Source: Rhodanobacter ginsengisoli
GTDB taxonomy: Bacteria > Pseudomonadota > Gammaproteobacteria > Xanthomonadales > Rhodanobacteraceae
Direction of reading: 5' to 3'
Assembly: GCF_042657065.1 (NCBI RefSeq)
Contig: NZ_JBHSNF010000002.1
Coordinates: 620,001 to 684,000 of the forward strand
DNA: 64,000 nucleotides
Position 1 is the first letter of the stretch. The number at the start of each line of letters is the position of its first letter. Below are positions 51,508-60,419 of this stretch, piece after piece. Both the position numbers and the translations under genes were made by a program. The notes beneath the pieces were generated by a model. The model worked only from the letters and a program-made list of their open reading frames with translations, had not been told where the DNA came from and searched no databases.

Positions 51508-52296
51508 ATGCAACTGGATCTGAGTGGGCGCCATGCGCTGGTTTGCGGCGCATCGCAAGGCATCGGCCGCGCCAGCGCGATCGAACTGGCGGCGCTGGGC
51601 GCCAACGTCACCGTGCTGGCGCGCCGCGCCGAAGTGCTGGAGGCGCTGGTGCAGGCGCTGCCGCGCATCCACCCGGCGCAGCAGCATGACTTCATCGTCG
51701 CCGACGCCGGCGATACCGATGCGTTGCGTGCCCGCGTCGAAAAGCTGATCACGACCGGGCCGGTGCATATCCTGGTCAACAACAGCGGCGGGCCGCCGCC
51801 CGGCAGCGCAGTCGATGCCACCACAGCCGAGTTTCTCGACGCCTACCGCAAGCACCTGCTGGCCAACCACGTGCTGGCGCAGGTGGTGATCCCCGGCATG
51901 CGCGAAGCCGGCTGGGGTCGCATCATCAACATCATCTCCACCTCGGTGAAGGAACCGATCCCCGGCATCGGCGTCTCCAACGTCACCCGCGGCGCCGTGG
52001 CCAGCTGGGCCAAGACGTTGGCCGGCGAACTCGCGCCGTTCGGCATCACCGTCAACAACGTGCTGCCCGGCTCCACCCACACCCCACGGATCGATCAGAT
52101 CATCGCCGCACGCGCGCAGAAATCCGGTCGCAGCGCGCAGGAAGTGCAGCAGGCGATGGCTACGGAAATTCCGCTGGGCCGCTTCGCCGACCCCGCCGAA
52201 ACCGCCGCCGCGGTGGCCTTCCTGGCCTCGCCGGCCGCGAGCTACATCACTGGCGTCAACCTGCCGGTCGATGGCGGCCGGATGCGCTCGCTGTAA
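51508..52296 (+). CDS. Atypical SDR family protein lacking catalytic Tyr/Lys
   Basis: 262 aa. Rossmann motif CGASQGIG (13-20) and NNSG (91-94). The position of YxxxK reads S157-N-V-T-R161: the catalytic Tyr is Ser and the Lys is Arg. This resembles the BKR-like atypical SDR subgroup whose members lack the usual tetrad. It still ends with the SDR block NLPVDGGRMRSL. Good GGAGG site 19 nt after the preceding gene. It begins the operon containing the aminomuconate dehydrogenase, so it may act in that pathway, but reaction and cofactor are unknown. Confidence 0.85.
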   Translation: MQLDLSGRHALVCGASQGIGRASAIELAALGANVTVLARRAEVLEALVQALPRIHPAQQHDFIVADAGDTDALRARVEKLITTGPVHILVNNSGGPPPGSAVDATTAEFLDAYRKHLLANHVLAQVVIPGMREAGWGRIINIISTSVKEPIPGIGVSNVTRGAVASWAKTLAGELAPFGITVNNVLPGSTHTPRIDQIIAARAQKSGRSAQEVQQAMATEIPLGRFADPAETAAAVAFLASPAASYITGVNLPVDGGRMRSL

Positions 52297-52374
52297 CCCT
52301 CGCGAGCGCGTTGCGGTCACGGCATACGCCAGCGTTCGGTGCAATTGCCGCCCGCTGGAATTAAGCTTGCGCGG

Positions 52375-53841
52375 ATGCCCACCCTGCGCCTTGCCAATCT
52401 GATCGACGGTCGCCTGCAGGCGCCTGCCCACGACGCCTGGCTGGAGGTGCATGAGCCGGCTACCGCCGCGGTATTCGCGTACTGCCCGGATTCCGGCCCG
52501 GAGGATGTCGCCGCCGCGGTCGAAGCCGCCAGCCGCGCCGCCGCCGGCTGGGCGAACACACCGGTCGAACAGCGCGCGCACCTGCTGCAGAAACTGGCCG
52601 CGCTGATCGAGGCGCGGCTGGAGGAATTCGCGGTGCTGGAATCGCGCGACAGCGGCAAGCCGGTGAGCCTGGCGCGCCGGCTGGACATTCCGCGCGCGGT
52701 CAGCAACCTGCGCTATTTCGCCGCCGCGGTCATGGCCTGGGGCAGCGAGTCGCACGCGATGGAGACCGGCGCCAGCGGCAGCGGCGCGATCAATTACACC
52801 CTGCGCCAGCCGCTGGGCGTGGTCGGCTGCATCAGTCCGTGGAACCTGCCGCTGTACCTGTTCACCTGGAAGATTGCACCGGCCCTGGCCAGCGGTAACA
52901 CGGTCGTGGCCAAGCCCTCGGAAATCACCCCATGCACCGCCGCCTTGCTGGGCGAGCTCAGCATCGAGGCCGGCTTCCCGCCCGGCGTGCTGAACATCGT
53001 GCAGGGCCGCGGCCCGAGCGTGGGCCAGGCGATCGTGGAACACCCGGCGGTCAAGGCGGCTTCGTTCACCGGCAGCACCGCCACCGGCACGCGGATCGCC
53101 AGCGTGGCCGCACCGCAGTTCAAGAAGGTCTCGCTGGAAATGGGTGGCAAGAATCCGGCGATCGTGTTTGCCGATGCGGATCTTTCCGAGGCGAACCTGG
53201 ACACCATCGTGCGCTCGGGCTTCGCCAACCAGGGCGAAATCTGCCTGTGCGGCTCGCGCCTGCTGGTGCAGCGCTCCATCTACGAAACGTTCCGCCAGCG
53301 TTACCTGGCGAAAGTGCAGGCCCTCCGCGTCGGCGATCCCGAGGACGCGGACAGCGACCTGGGCGCGGTGGTCTCCGCGGCGCACCAGGCCAAGGTACTC
53401 GGCTGCATCGAACAGGCGCGTGCCGATGGCGGCCGGTTGCTGTGCGGCGGCACGCCGGTCGCCCTGACCGGGCGTTGCGCCGATGGCTGGTTCATCGCGC
53501 CGACCGTGATCGAGGGCCTGCCGTCGTCGGCAGCGGCCAATCAGCAGGAAATCTTCGGCCCGGTGGTCAGCCTGATCCCGTTCGAGGACGAGGCGGAAGC
53601 GCTGGCGATCGCCAATGACAGCCGCTATGGCCTGGCCGCCTCGCTGTGGACTCAGGACCTGTCGCGCGCGCATCGTTTCGGCGCGCAACTGGACTACGGC
53701 ATCGTGTGGATCAACTGCTGGCTGCTGCGCGACCTGCGCACGCCATTCGGCGGCGCCAAACAATCCGGACTCGGGCGGGAGGGCGGCGCCGAGGCGCTGC
53801 ACTTCTTCACCGAGCCGAAGAACATCTGCATCCGCTACTGA
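52375..53841 (+). CDS. 2-aminomuconate (2-hydroxymuconate) 6-semialdehyde dehydrogenase
   Basis: 488 aa aldehyde dehydrogenase. Catalytic Glu in SLEMGGKNPAIVF and Cys in NQGEICLCGSRLLV; oxyanion Asn in CISPWNLPLYL. The C-terminal signature VWINCWLLRDLRTPFGGAKQ identifies the aminomuconate/hydroxymuconate semialdehyde dehydrogenase (ALDH8-like) group, in which the substrate carboxylates are bound by arginines. Acts directly after ACMSD (4287-5321) in the oxidative branch of kynurenine degradation. Start ATG 52375; preceding 78 nt have no gene. Confidence 0.87.
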   Translation: MPTLRLANLIDGRLQAPAHDAWLEVHEPATAAVFAYCPDSGPEDVAAAVEAASRAAAGWANTPVEQRAHLLQKLAALIEARLEEFAVLESRDSGKPVSLARRLDIPRAVSNLRYFAAAVMAWGSESHAMETGASGSGAINYTLRQPLGVVGCISPWNLPLYLFTWKIAPALASGNTVVAKPSEITPCTAALLGELSIEAGFPPGVLNIVQGRGPSVGQAIVEHPAVKAASFTGSTATGTRIASVAAPQFKKVSLEMGGKNPAIVFADADLSEANLDTIVRSGFANQGEICLCGSRLLVQRSIYETFRQRYLAKVQALRVGDPEDADSDLGAVVSAAHQAKVLGCIEQARADGGRLLCGGTPVALTGRCADGWFIAPTVIEGLPSSAAANQQEIFGPVVSLIPFEDEAEALAIANDSRYGLAASLWTQDLSRAHRFGAQLDYGIVWINCWLLRDLRTPFGGAKQSGLGREGGAEALHFFTEPKNICIRY

Positions 53842-53856
53842 TTGAGGAGCCACATC

Positions 53857-54525
53857 TTGAGCAGCCCCTTGCAGCACCTGATCGACAGCAACCGCCGCTG
53901 GGCCGCCGCCACGCACGCGGCCGACCCGCATTTCTTCGAGCGGCTTGCCCAGCAACAGTCGCCGAAATACCTGTGGATCGGTTGTTCCGATTCGCGCGTA
54001 CCGGCCACCCAGATCGTCGACCTGCCGCCGGGCGAGATCTTCGTGCAGCGCAACGTGGCCAACGTGGTCTCGCACACCGACCTCAATTGCCTCAGTACCA
54101 TCCAGTTCGCGGTCGATGCGCTCAAGGTGGAACACATCATCGTGGTCGGCCATTACGGCTGCGGCGGCGTGCAGGCGGTGCTGGACGAGCGCCGGATCGG
54201 GCTGGTCGACAACTGGCTGCGCCACGTCGGCGACGTGGCCCAGAAGCATTCCGGCATGCTCGCCTCGCTCGACCTGATGGCCGTGCGCAATGCACGGCTG
54301 TGCGAACTGAACGCGATCGAGCAGGTGACCAACGTCTGCCGCACCACGATGGTGATGGATGCCTGGGAACGCGGCCAGAAGCTGTCGGTGCATGCGTGGT
54401 GCTACAGCCTGGACAACGGCCACATGAACGACCTGTCGATGCATGTCGACTCGCGCGCATCGCTGCAACCGGCCTACGAACAGGCATTGCATCGGTTGTT
54501 GCAGACCCCGGCGATCACCGGATGA
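53857..54525 (+). CDS. Beta-class carbonic anhydrase
   Basis: 222 aa. Zinc ligands in GCSDSRVPA (Cys, with the Asp-Arg dyad) and HYGCGGVQA (His, Cys). Interconverts CO2 and bicarbonate. Start is TTG 53857, 7 nt after GAGGAG (53844-53849); a TTG at 53842 overlaps that site. Overlaps the RidA-type gene by ATGA and follows the dehydrogenase by 15 nt, so it belongs to the aminomuconate operon, possibly handling the CO2 released by ACMSD, or is simply carried along. Confidence 0.93.
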   Translation: MSSPLQHLIDSNRRWAAATHAADPHFFERLAQQQSPKYLWIGCSDSRVPATQIVDLPPGEIFVQRNVANVVSHTDLNCLSTIQFAVDALKVEHIIVVGHYGCGGVQAVLDERRIGLVDNWLRHVGDVAQKHSGMLASLDLMAVRNARLCELNAIEQVTNVCRTTMVMDAWERGQKLSVHAWCYSLDNGHMNDLSMHVDSRASLQPAYEQALHRLLQTPAITG

Positions 54526-54950
54526 GCGACATCATCCGCACCGAGGCCGCGCCCGCGCCGGTCGGTGCCTATCCGCACGCGCGCCGCGTCGGCAACCTGC
54601 TGTTCCTGTCCGGCGTGGGTCCGCGCCAGCCCGGCAACAACGCGATTCCCGGCAACGTGCACGATGCCGACGGCCGGCTGACCGGCTACGACATCGAGGC
54701 CCAGTGCCGGCAGGTCTTCGCCAACGTGCGTGCCGTGCTCGAAGCCAGCGGCGCCGCGTGGACCGACCTGGTCGATGTGACCGTGTTCCTGACCGACATG
54801 CAGCGTGACTTCGCGAGCTACAACCGGCTGTATGCGGAATACTTCGCCGGGGTCGATGCCTGCCGCACCACCCTGGGCATCAGTGCCTTGCCGACGCCGA
54901 TCGCGATCGAGCTCAAATGCGTCGCGGCAGTGCCCGCGGTACCGCGCTGA
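54522..54950 (+). CDS. RidA family deaminase, probable 2-aminomuconate deaminase
   Basis: 142 aa, larger than housekeeping RidA (about 128). Sequence LLFLSGVGPRQPGNNAIPGN (about 25-44) is the pattern of 2-aminomuconate deaminases (NbaF/AmnD); the RidA core LVDVTVFLTDMQRDFASYN and the IAIELKCVAAVP end are present. Would release ammonia from 2-aminomuconate, next step after the dehydrogenase. General RidA imine deaminase remains the alternative. Coupled to the carbonic anhydrase. Confidence 0.83.
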   Translation: MSDIIRTEAAPAPVGAYPHARRVGNLLFLSGVGPRQPGNNAIPGNVHDADGRLTGYDIEAQCRQVFANVRAVLEASGAAWTDLVDVTVFLTDMQRDFASYNRLYAEYFAGVDACRTTLGISALPTPIAIELKCVAAVPAVPR

Positions 54951-54994
54951 TCCTCCTGCGCGGGGTGCCGCTCGATGGCTGAATCGCCCCCATG

Positions 54995-55025
54995 AAAAAC
55001 CCCGCCGGGTTACCTCGGCGGGGTC
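54995..55025. terminator. Terminator between the RidA-type gene and the Asr-like gene
   Basis: ACCCCGCCG / CGGCGGGGT hairpin with an 8-nt loop; on the minus strand it is followed by TTTTT, on the plus strand preceded by AAAAA. Serves mainly the minus-strand gene. Confidence 0.7.
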
Positions 55026-55043
55026 TGACTCGCGACAACGACA

Positions 55044-55283
55044 TCAACCGGCCGAAGAGGCACTCGCCGGCGCGGTCTTGGCTGCCTTGTGATGGGTCTT
55101 GTGATGGGATTTGTGGTGCGACTTGTGGGTCATGGTGGCCTTCGGCGTCGGCGTCGCCGGCGCTGGAGCTGCCGCGGGAGTTGCCTGAGCCGCCGGCTCC
55201 GGGGTCGTAGCCTGGGCCAGCACGGAACCGGAAAGCGCCACACCCGCCACCAGCAGGGAAGCGATCAGAAGTTTACGCATCAT
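55044..55283 (-). CDS. Small secreted His/Lys-rich, acid-shock (Asr)-like protein
   Basis: 79 aa. Signal peptide 1-23 (LLIASLLVAGVALSGSVLAQ), then an Ala/Pro/Thr-rich stretch and a His/Lys run (HKSHHKSHHKTHHKAAK). Composition and size resemble the periplasmic acid-shock protein Asr of enterobacteria, which buffers protons or binds metal; similarity may be compositional only. Confidence 0.65.
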   Translation of the reverse strand: MMRKLLIASLLVAGVALSGSVLAQATTPEPAAQATPAAAPAPATPTPKATMTHKSHHKSHHKTHHKAAKTAPASASSAG

Positions 55284-55469
55284 GATGTCGAGCCTCGAAA
55301 CAGGTTATCGCGAGCCCGGCCGGAACCCGGCACCTCGGGTGGCGCGACAAGCCGACATTGCAACGAAAACGGCATACGGTGGCTGAATGGATCGCGGAAT
55401 TTTCCGCGCGCCGGACACCCCGCGACTTGACTTTGCATCGACCCTGACCGGAACCGTAATGTCCTGCGA

Positions 55470-56258
55470 TCAGGCCAGGCTGAGCTGCAGCAGCCGGCCG
55501 ATCAGCTCCTGCACCGCCACGGCCCTTCCCTCGTCGTATTCGAAACTTGCTTCATCCATGTAATTGACTTGTGCCAGCTCCAGTTGCACCGCCTGCACGC
55601 CGGTACCGGGGCTACCGTAATGGCGGGTGATGTAACCGCCCTTGAAACGGCCATTGACGGCAAAAGTGAAGCGCGACTGGGCGGCCAGGCAGGCTTGCAA
55701 CCGCGTCTGAAGCGCGGGGCCGCAACTGGCTCCGGTCGCGGTGCCGAGGTTGAAATCCGGCAGGCGTCCCTCGAACAGCATCGGCACCTGGCTGCGTATC
55801 GAATGGCCTTCCCACAAGATCGCCCGCCCATGCTCGGCGCACAGCCTCGCAAGTTCCTGTGCCAGGGCGTGATGGTAGGGCTGCCAGAACTCGTTTATCC
55901 GCCGTTGAACTTCGTCGCCGTCCGGCGATTCGCCGTCGCGATACAGCGGCTCGCCGTCGAAGCCGACGGTCGACACCAGACCCGTTTCGCGCTGCCCCGG
56001 ATACAGTGCATGCCCGTCGGCGGGTCGGTTGAGGTCGACCACGTAGCGCGAGGCCAGCGGCTTCAGCACGCTGGCGCCCAGCGCCTGCGCCAGCGGTTCG
56101 TACAGGCGCCCCACATGCCAGTCGGTGTCGGGCGAGCGGCGCGCCGCCGGGAGCATCCGCGCAGCGATGTCGTCGGGAATGTAGCTGCCGTCATGCGGCA
56201 GGCTGATCAGCAGCGGCACCCGGCCGCGCTGCAAGGTGAAGTTGGCCATGCGCATCAT
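55470..56258 (-). CDS. hutG: N-formylglutamate deformylase
   Basis: 262 aa. N-formylglutamate amidohydrolase family: LLISLPHDGSYIP (about 14-26), DTDWHVGRLYEPL, RYVVDLNRPADG, ILWEGHSIRSQVP with metal His, and GGYITRHYG. Releases formate and glutamate in one route of histidine degradation. No other hut genes are near; it lies 5 nt after the gor-like gene in the same operon. Start chosen at ATG 56258; ATGs at 56255 and 56249 are in frame. Confidence 0.85.
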   Translation of the reverse strand: MMRMANFTLQRGRVPLLISLPHDGSYIPDDIAARMLPAARRSPDTDWHVGRLYEPLAQALGASVLKPLASRYVVDLNRPADGHALYPGQRETGLVSTVGFDGEPLYRDGESPDGDEVQRRINEFWQPYHHALAQELARLCAEHGRAILWEGHSIRSQVPMLFEGRLPDFNLGTATGASCGPALQTRLQACLAAQSRFTFAVNGRFKGGYITRHYGSPGTGVQAVQLELAQVNYMDEASFEYDEGRAVAVQELIGRLLQLSLA

Positions 56259-56263
56259 TGTAC

Positions 56264-57610
56264 TCACCCCATCAGCAGCAGTTCCTCCGCCGAACTGGGG
56301 TGTATCGCCACGGTGGAATCCAGATCGCGCTTGCGCAGGCCCAGCGTCAACGCGACCGCAAAGCCCTGCAGCATTTCCTCGGCACCCGGCCCCAGCACGT
56401 GGATACCGAGCACGCGTTCCTCGCTGCCCACGCAGACCAGCTTCATCAGGCTCTGCTCCTGCCTGCCCGCCAGCGCCCACTGCATCGGGGTGAACCGGCG
56501 GCGATAGACGGTGACCGCATCGCCATGCCGTTCCCGCGCCGTCGCCTCGGTCAGTCCCACCATGCCCAGCGGTGGTTCGGAAAACGCCACGCTGGGAATA
56601 TTGTCGTAATCCAGCGGCGCCTCCGGCTGGCCGCCGAACAACCGATCCGCCAGCCGGCGACCGGCCGCCGTCGCCACCGGCGTGAGCGCCTTGCGCCCGG
56701 TCACATCGCCGACCGCGTGGATGCCGGCCACGCTGGACTGCTGCCGCGCATCGGTCAGGACGTGGCCGTCCTCGTCGGTCTCCACGCCGACGGCGGCGAG
56801 TCCCAGATCCTCGCTGTTGGGCACGCGCCCGACCGCCCACAGCAGCGCGTCATAGGGGCCGCATGCGCCGGCCCGGGCATCGTCTAGGAGGATGCCGTCG
56901 GCACCGCGATGTGCCGCCTGCACGGCACTGCAGCGGCGGATGCGGATGCCTTGCGCCTGCATCTGTTCCTGCAGGGCCACCGTCAGCTCGACGTCGAAGT
57001 CTGCCAGCAGGCGCTCGCGCATCAGCAGATCCACCTCGCTGCCGAAGGCCCGCAACATCCCGGCAAACTCCGTCGCCACGTAGCCGCTGCCCACGATGGC
57101 CGCCCGATGCGGCAATGACTGCAGCGCAAACATGTCGTCGGAAACCATGCCCAATGGAAAGCCCGGCAGGTTCAGGGTGCGCGGGCGCGCGCCGGTGGCG
57201 ATCACGATCTGCGCTGCCTGCAGTCGACTGCCATCGCCCAGCTCGATCGTGTCGGCGGCGACAAGACGACCGGCCTGGCGCAGCAACTGCACGCCGGCCT
57301 CCTGCAGTCGTCGGGCGTAGCGCTCGTCGATCGCATCGATGTAGCGCTGCCGCAGCTGGCGAAAGTGCTCCCAGTCCAGCGGACCCGGCTGCAGGGCAAA
57401 GCCCACGGTGGCAGCCATCTGCTGCGCCTGCGCCCATTGGGCGGCAAACCACAGCGCCTTCTTCGGCACGCAGCCGCGATGCACACAGGTCCCGCCCAGC
57501 GCGGCCGGATCGAGCAAGCCCACGCGTGCACCATGCTGCGCGGCGCGGAAAGCAGTCGCCAGACCACCGGAACCGGCGCCCAGCACGATCAGGTCATGGC
57601 TTGCGGTCAT
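56264..57610 (-). CDS. gor: Glutathione-disulfide reductase-like flavoprotein
   Basis: 448 aa. FAD motif VLGAGSGGLATAFRAAQHG, redox disulfide GGTCVHRGCVPKK (Cys42, Cys47), NAD(P) motif AAIVGSGYVATEFAGML, FAD motif GIHAVGDVTGR and C-terminal HPSSAEELLLMG with the catalytic His. The length and HPSSAEE end favour glutathione reductase over dihydrolipoamide dehydrogenase; His-Arg between the cysteines (usually Asn-Val) is unusual. Upstream of hutG in the same operon. Confidence 0.85.
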   Translation of the reverse strand: MTASHDLIVLGAGSGGLATAFRAAQHGARVGLLDPAALGGTCVHRGCVPKKALWFAAQWAQAQQMAATVGFALQPGPLDWEHFRQLRQRYIDAIDERYARRLQEAGVQLLRQAGRLVAADTIELGDGSRLQAAQIVIATGARPRTLNLPGFPLGMVSDDMFALQSLPHRAAIVGSGYVATEFAGMLRAFGSEVDLLMRERLLADFDVELTVALQEQMQAQGIRIRRCSAVQAAHRGADGILLDDARAGACGPYDALLWAVGRVPNSEDLGLAAVGVETDEDGHVLTDARQQSSVAGIHAVGDVTGRKALTPVATAAGRRLADRLFGGQPEAPLDYDNIPSVAFSEPPLGMVGLTEATARERHGDAVTVYRRRFTPMQWALAGRQEQSLMKLVCVGSEERVLGIHVLGPGAEEMLQGFAVALTLGLRKRDLDSTVAIHPSSAEELLLMG

Positions 57611-57681
57611 CGCAACTCCCGGGAAACTTCACTGCATGCAGTCCCTGCCGGCTGACGTCACGGTCGACGCCGCAGCACGAT

Positions 57682-58941
57682 CTAAAGACCGAATCGCGCC
57701 GGCGCATACGGTGCCGCGTCGATCGCCGGGTCCGTGCCGGCCAGCATCGATGCCACCAGTTCGCCGGTGGCCGCCGACATGCTCACGCCGAGCATGCCAT
57801 GGGCGGTTGCCAGCTGCAGGTTGGACCAGCGGGTGCTGGGACCGATGATCGGCACCTCGTCCACGCTCATCGGACGCCAGCCCCACCATTGCTCCAGCAG
57901 TTCGGGCCCTTCCGGCTCGCGCAGGCCGGCGGCGGCGCCGCGGCGCAAGGCGTCCAGACGGGTGCGATTGAGTCCTTCGCTGTAACCGGAAAATTCCATC
58001 GTGCTGCCCAGCCGGTAGCCATCGTTCCAGCTGGTGACGCAGACCGACGCCTCGCGCAGCGCCAGGGCATGGCGCGGCACCAGCCGTGGACGGCTGTAAG
58101 TCAGCGAGTACCCCTTGCCCGGCTGCATCGGCAGGCGCAGCCCCAGCTGCTTCGCCAGCAACGGCGACCATGCCCCCAGCGCCAGCACCACCTGCGCGCC
58201 CTGGAATACACCACGGCTGCTGTGCACCCGCGTGACCTGCCTGCCGTCCGTGTCGAGATGCTCGATGCGCGCGCCCTGCTCGATCACGCCACCGAGCTCG
58301 ACCACCCGCCTGGCCAGCTCGGCCACGTAGCGGTCCGGTCGCAACGACGCATCGCCGGGATGGAACAGACCACCGGCCACCCCCGGCTTCAGCGCCGGCT
58401 CCATCGCCTCGACCTGCGCCCCGTCCAGGCGCTGCACTTCGATGCCCAGCCGGTCGAGCAGCTTCGCATGATCGTGCTCGTCGGCCGCGCGCAATCCGGC
58501 CGTGCGATAGACATACAGCGTGCCTTGTTCGCTGAATTCGCAATCGAGCTTTTCGTCGCGAATCAGCTCGCCCAGCAAGCGACGCGAGCGTTGCAGGATC
58601 GAGCATCGCGCCGTCGTTGCGGCGGCAAAGTCGCGCCAGTTGCAATGCCGCGCGAAACCCAGCAGCCAGCGCAGGCGCGCACCGTCGAACCGCGGATTGA
58701 GATACAGCGGCGCGTCGGCACTGAGCATCGAACGCAGCGCGACTCCGATCATGCCCGGCATCGCCAGCGGTGCCGCGTGGCTGGGCGTGATCGTGCCGCA
58801 ATTGCCATGCGAACTGCCGCAACCGGGCGTGCCCTGCTCCAGCACCCGCACGCCGGCACCGGCCTTCAGCAGGTACAGCGCGCACGCCAGGCCGATGACC
58901 CCGCCGCCAAGAACCAGTACGTCGTCATGCGTGGATTCCAT
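57682..58941 (-). CDS. FAD-dependent D-amino acid dehydrogenase (DadA-like)
   Basis: 419 aa. N-terminal FAD motif DVLVLGGGVIGLACALYLL, GSSHGNCGTITPSHAAPLAM characteristic of DadA, PGKGYSLTYSR in the substrate domain and WWGWRPMSVDEVPIIGPS near the C-terminus. Oxidises D-amino acids and passes electrons to quinones. ATG 58941 is preferred; ATG 58962 is possible. A hydroxyproline epimerase-linked D-hydroxyproline dehydrogenase is an alternative within this family. Confidence 0.83.
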   Translation of the reverse strand: MESTHDDVLVLGGGVIGLACALYLLKAGAGVRVLEQGTPGCGSSHGNCGTITPSHAAPLAMPGMIGVALRSMLSADAPLYLNPRFDGARLRWLLGFARHCNWRDFAAATTARCSILQRSRRLLGELIRDEKLDCEFSEQGTLYVYRTAGLRAADEHDHAKLLDRLGIEVQRLDGAQVEAMEPALKPGVAGGLFHPGDASLRPDRYVAELARRVVELGGVIEQGARIEHLDTDGRQVTRVHSSRGVFQGAQVVLALGAWSPLLAKQLGLRLPMQPGKGYSLTYSRPRLVPRHALALREASVCVTSWNDGYRLGSTMEFSGYSEGLNRTRLDALRRGAAAGLREPEGPELLEQWWGWRPMSVDEVPIIGPSTRWSNLQLATAHGMLGVSMSAATGELVASMLAGTDPAIDAAPYAPARFGL

Positions 58942-59090
58942 CGCTCGATTGTAGCGAGCCAATCAGCTACGCCGCCGTCGGAACCAGCGGCCTTGCACAA
59001 GCAACCATGGCTTCCTGCACCAAATTATGAGAACTTTCCCCCAAGTCATTGATTTGATAACCTCGACTTGCCACAAGCCGAGGTTGTCCC

Positions 59091-59666
59091 ATGCCACTGG
59101 ACTACGCGTCGCCACTCACCGTCCCGCCACGCCAGCCCCTCGCGGTGCGGCAACTGCTGCCCGGCGTGCTGATCCTGCTGCTGGCGGCGTGCGCCAGCTC
59201 GCCGCACCGGCACGAACCCACCTACCGCGCCTCGCACTCCGCGCTGGCCGACCTGCCGCCACGGGCGCCTTCGGCGGCCAGTGCGGGCGAGGCCAATGAC
59301 ATCCTGTTTCGCGCGATCGGACTGGTCGGTACGCCGTACCGCTGGGGCGGCAATACCCCGGCCGGCGGCTTCGACTGCAGCGGCCTGGTCGATTACATCT
59401 ACCGCACCGCTGCCGGGATCAAACTGCCGCGCACCTCGCATGACATGGCCTCGATGAACGGGCGCAAGGTACGCCGGATGACCCAGCTGGCCAGCGGCGA
59501 CCTGGTGTTCTTCGACATCAATGGCTCGATCAGCCATGTCGGCGTGTACGTCGGCAAGGGACGGTTCGTGCATGCACCGAACAGCGGCGGCACGGTCCGC
59601 CTGGACGATATCGACGGGCCCTACTGGGGCGATCATTTCGCGTATGCGAAGCGGGTGCTTAATTGA
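59091..59666 (+). CDS. NlpC/P60 family cell-wall hydrolase lipoprotein
   Basis: 191 aa. Signal region with lipobox LAAC (Cys34), then a linker and the C40 peptidase domain: catalytic Cys96 in GGFDCSGLVDYIY, His149 in SISHVGVYVG and His161 in FVHAPNSGG. Cleaves peptide cross-links or stems of peptidoglycan (Spr/MepS-like). The N-terminal stretch before the hydrophobic segment is longer than usual (about 19 residues), so an internal start is possible. Confidence 0.88.
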   Translation: MPLDYASPLTVPPRQPLAVRQLLPGVLILLLAACASSPHRHEPTYRASHSALADLPPRAPSAASAGEANDILFRAIGLVGTPYRWGGNTPAGGFDCSGLVDYIYRTAAGIKLPRTSHDMASMNGRKVRRMTQLASGDLVFFDINGSISHVGVYVGKGRFVHAPNSGGTVRLDDIDGPYWGDHFAYAKRVLN

Positions 59667-59730
59667 GGGGCACCCGGTTTCGATCGTGCGCGACGACCCA
59701 GAGCCTGGATGATTCGAGGGCCGCCGTGCA

Positions 59731-59768
59731 CCCTCATCCCAACCTTCTCCCGGAGGGAGAAGGGGCGA
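59731..59768. repeat. Hairpin intergenic repeat related to 47446-47590
   Basis: CCCTCATCCCAACCTTCTCC with arms CCTTCTCCC / GGGAGAAGG (59743-59763) and GGGGCGAA after; same sequence class as the rpsR-rplI element, half-sized. Confidence 0.6.
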
Positions 59769-59815
59769 ATGCAAAGAGCGCGATATTTGATTGAAGCGGG
59801 GGCGAAGGGGCCAAC

Positions 59816-59842
59816 GAAAAACGGCGCCGTGGGCGCCGTTTC
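59816..59842 (-). terminator. Intrinsic terminator of the FKBP isomerase gene
   Basis: On the minus strand AACGGCGCC-CAC-GGCGCCGTT followed by TTTC, 55 nt after the stop at 59897. Confidence 0.75.
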
Positions 59843-59896
59843 GGTTTCCTCTTGCTGGAGCGGGTGTCATCCCTGCCCCGATCTTCCATCCGCCGA

Positions 59897-60382
59897 TCAG
59901 TGCGCCGCGCTGCCCGGTGCATGCGCGTGGCGGTGCTCGATCTCTTCCTCGGTGGCATCGCGCACTTCGCCGATGGTCACGTCGAAATGCAGGGTCTTGC
60001 CGGCCATCGGGTGATTCACGTCCACGTCGATCGTGCTCATGCCGACCTTGTGCACGGTGACCGCGCGATGGCCACCTTCCTTCAGCTGCAAGGTCGTGAC
60101 CATGCCCGGCTTGAGGCGGTTGGCCTGCGGAAAATACTTTTTCGACATGCGCTGGATCTGCCCTTCCTGGCGCTCGCCATAACCGTCGGCAGCGGCGACT
60201 TCCACCTGCAGGCTCTCACCGGCCTCGTGACCTTCGATGGCTCGCTCCAGGCCGGGGATCAACTGGCCATGCCCGAGCAGGACCCACAGCTGCTCATCGC
60301 CATCATGCGAACTCTCAACCTTTTCGCCATCCACGGTCAGCGTGTAGTGGAGGGAAATGACCTTGTCCTTGCCAGCTTTCAT
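59897..60382 (-). CDS. SlyD-like FKBP-type peptidyl-prolyl isomerase
   Basis: 161 aa. FKBP fold with insert-in-flap: VISLHYTLTVDGEKVESS, LLGHGQLIPGLERAIEGHEAG (in pieces), YGERQEGQIQRMSKKYFP, VDVNHPMAGKTLHFDVTIGEVR, which is the conserved SlyD/SlpA block. C-terminus has a short His-rich tail (HRHAHAPGSAAH), a reduced form of the metal-binding tail of E. coli SlyD. Cytoplasmic folding catalyst. ATG 60382 chosen; ATG 60406 is possible. Terminator downstream. Confidence 0.9.
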   Translation of the reverse strand: MKAGKDKVISLHYTLTVDGEKVESSHDGDEQLWVLLGHGQLIPGLERAIEGHEAGESLQVEVAAADGYGERQEGQIQRMSKKYFPQANRLKPGMVTTLQLKEGGHRAVTVHKVGMSTIDVDVNHPMAGKTLHFDVTIGEVRDATEEEIEHRHAHAPGSAAH

Positions 60383-60419
60383 TGTGCGTCTCGCCGTGGG
60401 ATGCAAAACGCGGATTCTA

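Noticed and set aside
51397..54492. A 1031-codon minus-strand frame
   Set aside because: Antisense to SDR, aldehyde dehydrogenase and carbonic anhydrase, all with intact motifs; no domain in the long frame.
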